From positions 1 through 35,145 of the forward strand of contig JAAYPR010000052.1 of assembly GCA_012519705.1 (NCBI GenBank): 35,145 nucleotides of DNA, in the 5' to 3' direction. Both the position numbers and the translations under genes were made by a program. How positions within the stretch are numbered: the first letter of the stretch is position 1; each line of letters starts with the position of its first letter. This document shows, piece after piece, positions 32,709-35,145 of this stretch. Below the pieces are notes generated by a model that was given only the letters and a program-made list of their open reading frames with translations, was not told the DNA's origin and ran no database searches. The stretch comes from Campylobacteraceae bacterium (lineage in GTDB: Bacteria; Campylobacterota; Campylobacteria; Campylobacterales; Campylobacteraceae).

Positions 32709-33452
32709 CTAAGCTATTTCAAAACCATACTCATTAAAGCTTCTATCAAGCGGGGTTGTAAATTTATATCCTAAAATTTCTGTCTCAAATGAGTGTAAAA
32801 ATAGTCTTTTTGCCACATTTCCACCGTATTTTTCATCGCCGATTACTGGAAACCCAGCATGTGCTAAGTGAACTCTTATCTGATGAGTTCTACCTGTTTT
32901 AATCTCTACTTTTACGATAGATCTTTTCCCACTTACCATAAATGGTGTAACTTTTGTTACTGCGGTTTTGCCACTTTGTGAGACTTTAGAAAATGCTTCG
33001 CCTTTACCTTTGATGGTAAGGATATTTTCATCTAAAACCATCTCTTCAGTAACAATTCCTCTAACCATAGCAAAGTATCTTTTTACTACATTTAAGTTTT
33101 TATACTCTTTTATCGCTTTTTCTTTAAACTCTTCATTTTTTGCTAGCAAAATTACCCCACTTGTCTCTTTGTCAAGCCTGTTTAAAAGTGGATAGTTATA
33201 CATCTCTTCTATCTTTGCACTTGGCATAAAAGCAGGTTTATTTACAGCTAAAATCTTCTCATCTTGGAAGATAACTTTTGGCTTACTAACTTTTAAAACT
33301 TTAAAAGTAGCTTTTGAGTCTAACAAACCCCTTGCTATCAAAATCTTTTTCCCATGAGCGTAAACTAGCCCACTATCTATCAAGCTTTTAGCTTCGTTGT
33401 TTGAAATTCCTTCTTGAATGGCAAGAAGTTTGTAGGCTTTTTCCTTACTCAA
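32709..33452 (-). CDS. RluA-family pseudouridine synthase
   Basis: The enzyme isomerises uridine to pseudouridine in rRNA or tRNA. The 247 residues have an S4-like N-terminal region (about 1-45), the catalytic motif LNRLDKETSGVILLAKN with Asp94, and the RluA-family stretch TGRTHQIRVHLAHAGFPVIGD-EKYGG near residues 190-215. The family is clear, but which RNA position is modified (RluA, RluC or RluD type) cannot be told from the sequence. The start overlaps waaA by 4 nt. Confidence 0.92.
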   Translation of the reverse strand: MSKEKAYKLLAIQEGISNNEAKSLIDSGLVYAHGKKILIARGLLDSKATFKVLKVSKPKVIFQDEKILAVNKPAFMPSAKIEEMYNYPLLNRLDKETSGVILLAKNEEFKEKAIKEYKNLNVVKRYFAMVRGIVTEEMVLDENILTIKGKGEAFSKVSQSGKTAVTKVTPFMVSGKRSIVKVEIKTGRTHQIRVHLAHAGFPVIGDEKYGGNVAKRLFLHSFETEILGYKFTTPLDRSFNEYGFEIA

Positions 33453-34579
33453 ATTCTTTCCTTTATTATATTTATTATTTCATCTAAATTTGCTCTATGT
33501 TTTATCGTAGTTTTTTCCAAATTTGAACTTAATAGCTCGTTTAAATTTGACAAATCGCTGAAATTTACCCCATCAACCAAACTAAAAAGAGCTTTTTGGT
33601 TGTGATAAAACTTGCCATTTATTATAGGCGTTCCAAACTGGGCTATCTCTATGGGGTTATGTCCGCCAATTCCTTTTATAAAGCTTCCGCCTAAAATTAC
33701 TTTGTCTGCTATAGCGTAAAAGTTTACTAACTCATTCATCGTATCTAAAAGTATGATATCTGAGTTAAGCCCTTGTGAGCTAGTAAATCTCTCAAATGTT
33801 AAACCCTGTTTTTTAGCAAACTCTTCGCACAGTTTAGAAACTTTGTCAAAACGTTCAGGGTGTCTTGGGGCTATAAGAAATTTCTGGTTACCACAAGGCT
33901 TTAAATTTGATAAAATAAGCTCTTCTTCGCCCTCGTGAGTGCTTGCTATAACTATAAACTCTTCTTTAAATTTCTTATAGTTTTTAGTTGGGGCTTTAAA
34001 ATTTGCACTTTTTATATTGCCAACTACTTTTATATTTTTAGCCCCTAAACTCTCAAGCCTAGTTCTATCAAGCTCGCTTTGAGCCAAAACTAAATCAATG
34101 TTTTTAAAAATCAGCTTATAGTAAAACTTAAATCTTAAATAGTTTTTATAACTTTTATCGCTTATCCTTGCGTTTAGAAGTATTACATAAGTGCCATTTT
34201 TCTTAGCATATCTTACTAAATTTAGCCAAAGTTCAGCTTCAAAAATAACTAAAACTTTACTTTTAGTAAGCCAAAAAGGAAGCAAGCTTTCAAATGGTAA
34301 AAACCGTGAGTTTTCAGTAATGCTTTTAGCTTTTTCAAATCCAGTCGCCGTTATAACGCTAAAAGCTTTGTTTTTGAAATTTGACGCTAGGCTTTCAAGT
34401 GCTACCACTTCGCCGTAACTACACGCGTGAAAGTGGATATCATTTGGCCCTAAAGGGCTGTTTTTATAGAGAAAAAACCTTGCAGGGATGCTTTTTTGAT
34501 ACTTCTTTTTAAAAGAAAATAGTATTAAAAACGGCAAAGCTACAAGCCATACAATAAAGCCAAATAGATTATAAAACAC
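33449..34579 (-). CDS. waaA: 3-deoxy-D-manno-octulosonic acid (Kdo) transferase
   Basis: WaaA adds Kdo from CMP-Kdo to lipid A precursor at the inner face of the inner membrane. The 376 residues have an N-terminal membrane-associating helix (about 3-22), the HACSYGEVVALESL motif with Glu57 in the place of the catalytic acid, ASTHEGEEELIL and IAPRHPERFDKV in the linker region, and GGSFIKGIGGHNPIEIAQFG (the CMP-Kdo site) in the second GT-B domain. It is somewhat shorter than the E. coli enzyme (425) but usual for Campylobacter. It starts immediately after the zinc-ribbon gene and overlaps the pseudouridine synthase gene. Confidence 0.95.
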   Translation of the reverse strand: MFYNLFGFIVWLVALPFLILFSFKKKYQKSIPARFFLYKNSPLGPNDIHFHACSYGEVVALESLASNFKNKAFSVITATGFEKAKSITENSRFLPFESLLPFWLTKSKVLVIFEAELWLNLVRYAKKNGTYVILLNARISDKSYKNYLRFKFYYKLIFKNIDLVLAQSELDRTRLESLGAKNIKVVGNIKSANFKAPTKNYKKFKEEFIVIASTHEGEEELILSNLKPCGNQKFLIAPRHPERFDKVSKLCEEFAKKQGLTFERFTSSQGLNSDIILLDTMNELVNFYAIADKVILGGSFIKGIGGHNPIEIAQFGTPIINGKFYHNQKALFSLVDGVNFSDLSNLNELLSSNLEKTTIKHRANLDEIINIIKERI

Positions 34580-35145
34580 TTATTCACTATCTTTATAAAG
34601 AATTCTTCCACAATGTGGACAAGTTACGATCTCATCTTTTCTTATAATATTTGCGTAAGTTTTGTCATTTATATGCATAAAACAACCATAACACGCTTGT
34701 TTTTTAACTTTTACAACCGCACTATTTCCAGCCCATTTGCGAACTTTTTCATAAAATGAGATAATTTTTTGATCCATCTCTTTAATAAGCTTCTCCTTTT
34801 TAGCACTAAACTCACTTTTTGACTCTTCAATGCTCTCAAACTCATCTTTTGTCTCGTTTTTAAGAGTCTCTAACTCACCTAAAAGAAGCTCTTTTTTCTC
34901 GCTTAGCTCTTTTTTAATGCCCTCTTTTGTATCTACAAGTTTTTCAAGTTTTTCTATATCTTCGTTAGCAGCTGCAAGTTGCTCTTTTGTAAACTCTTCT
35001 TCTGCTTGAAGCGCTTTCATCTCTTTTTCTGTTTTGATAGAAGCTGTTTTTTTACCAGCACTTTTTATTTTCGCACTAAACTCAGCGATGTGAGCGTTTG
35101 TGGCTGTTATTTGAGACTTTACATCATCTATCTCAGTTGCAACTG
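34580..35145 (-). CDS. coiled-coil C4 zinc-ribbon protein, HP0958/FlgZ type (5' end outside window)
   Basis: The frame is open from 34580 to the right edge, so the start lies outside; an internal Met at 35020 is not the true start. The visible part is a long Glu/Lys-rich coiled coil followed by a zinc ribbon with two cysteine pairs, CYGC and CPHC, about 25 residues apart. This layout matches H. pylori HP0958 (FlgZ), which binds and stabilises the flagellar sigma factor RpoN and affects flaA mRNA. The position before waaA fits C. jejuni Cj0706 as I recall it. A role in flagellar regulation here is inferred from these homologues. No membrane segment or signal peptide is visible. Confidence 0.88.
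   Translation of the reverse strand, partial: VATEIDDVKSQITATNAHIAEFSAKIKSAGKKTASIKTEKEMKALQAEEEFTKEQLAAANEDIEKLEKLVDTKEGIKKELSEKKELLLGELETLKNETKDEFESIEESKSEFSAKKEKLIKEMDQKIISFYEKVRKWAGNSAVVKVKKQACYGCFMHINDKTYANIIRKDEIVTCPHCGRILYKDSE

Overview
This AT-rich window (roughly 30-35% G+C by eye) comes from the Campylobacterota, most likely the genus Campylobacter. The evidence is gene content and order: a fused ResB/ResC cytochrome c synthase (CcsBA), alaS next to maf and a class A penicillin-binding protein, and the minus-strand block zinc-ribbon protein - waaA - pseudouridine synthase - ffh - rpsP - khpA - rimM - trmD - rplS, which I recall in the same order in C. jejuni. The species cannot be fixed from the sequence alone.

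Layout. (1) 1-7.4 kb, plus strand: a small lipoprotein, ccsBA, aat, ftsI and an HdeD-type membrane protein, mostly as single transcription units. A gene leaving the left edge appears to start at position 21 on the minus strand. (2) 7.4-8.14 kb: a gene-free stretch with short palindromic repeats that are locally richer in G+C and form two MITE-like units. (3) 8.14-10 kb, minus: hemH and a Gfo/Idh/MocA-type protein that lacks the usual active-site residues. (4) 10.1-15.6 kb, plus: alaS, a four-helix membrane protein with a TTG start, maf and pbp1A, all overlapping. (5) 15.8-18.7 kb, minus: dcuB (fumarate/succinate antiporter), a terminator hairpin, then a two-subunit [4Fe-4S] class I fumarase-type hydro-lyase. 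(6) 18.85-22.76 kb, plus, divergent from dcuB: larA-larC-larE-larB, a compact nickel-pincer-nucleotide (NPN) racemase operon. (7) 22.8-29.05 kb, minus: a complete moxR-DUF58-(130 aa membrane protein)-batA-batB-batC-batD operon. (8) 29.2-35.1 kb, minus: the conserved ribosome/SRP/LPS block, ending in a zinc-ribbon coiled-coil protein of the H. pylori HP0958 (FlgZ) type that runs off the right edge.

How the genes may work together. The most interesting region is 15.8-22.8 kb. DcuB, a class I fumarase and a full NPN cofactor pathway with a LarA-family racemase lie back to back. LarA homologues act on several 2-hydroxyacids, so the context suggests a C4 substrate (malate or tartrate stereoisomers) feeding fumarate respiration. 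This is an inference; lactate remains possible. LarE carries a CxxC plus the canonical cysteine, which resembles the iron-sulfur type of LarE more than the single-cysteine sacrificial type. LarC is one uninterrupted frame. No CRISPR array, tRNA, rRNA, transposase or prophage gene was seen.
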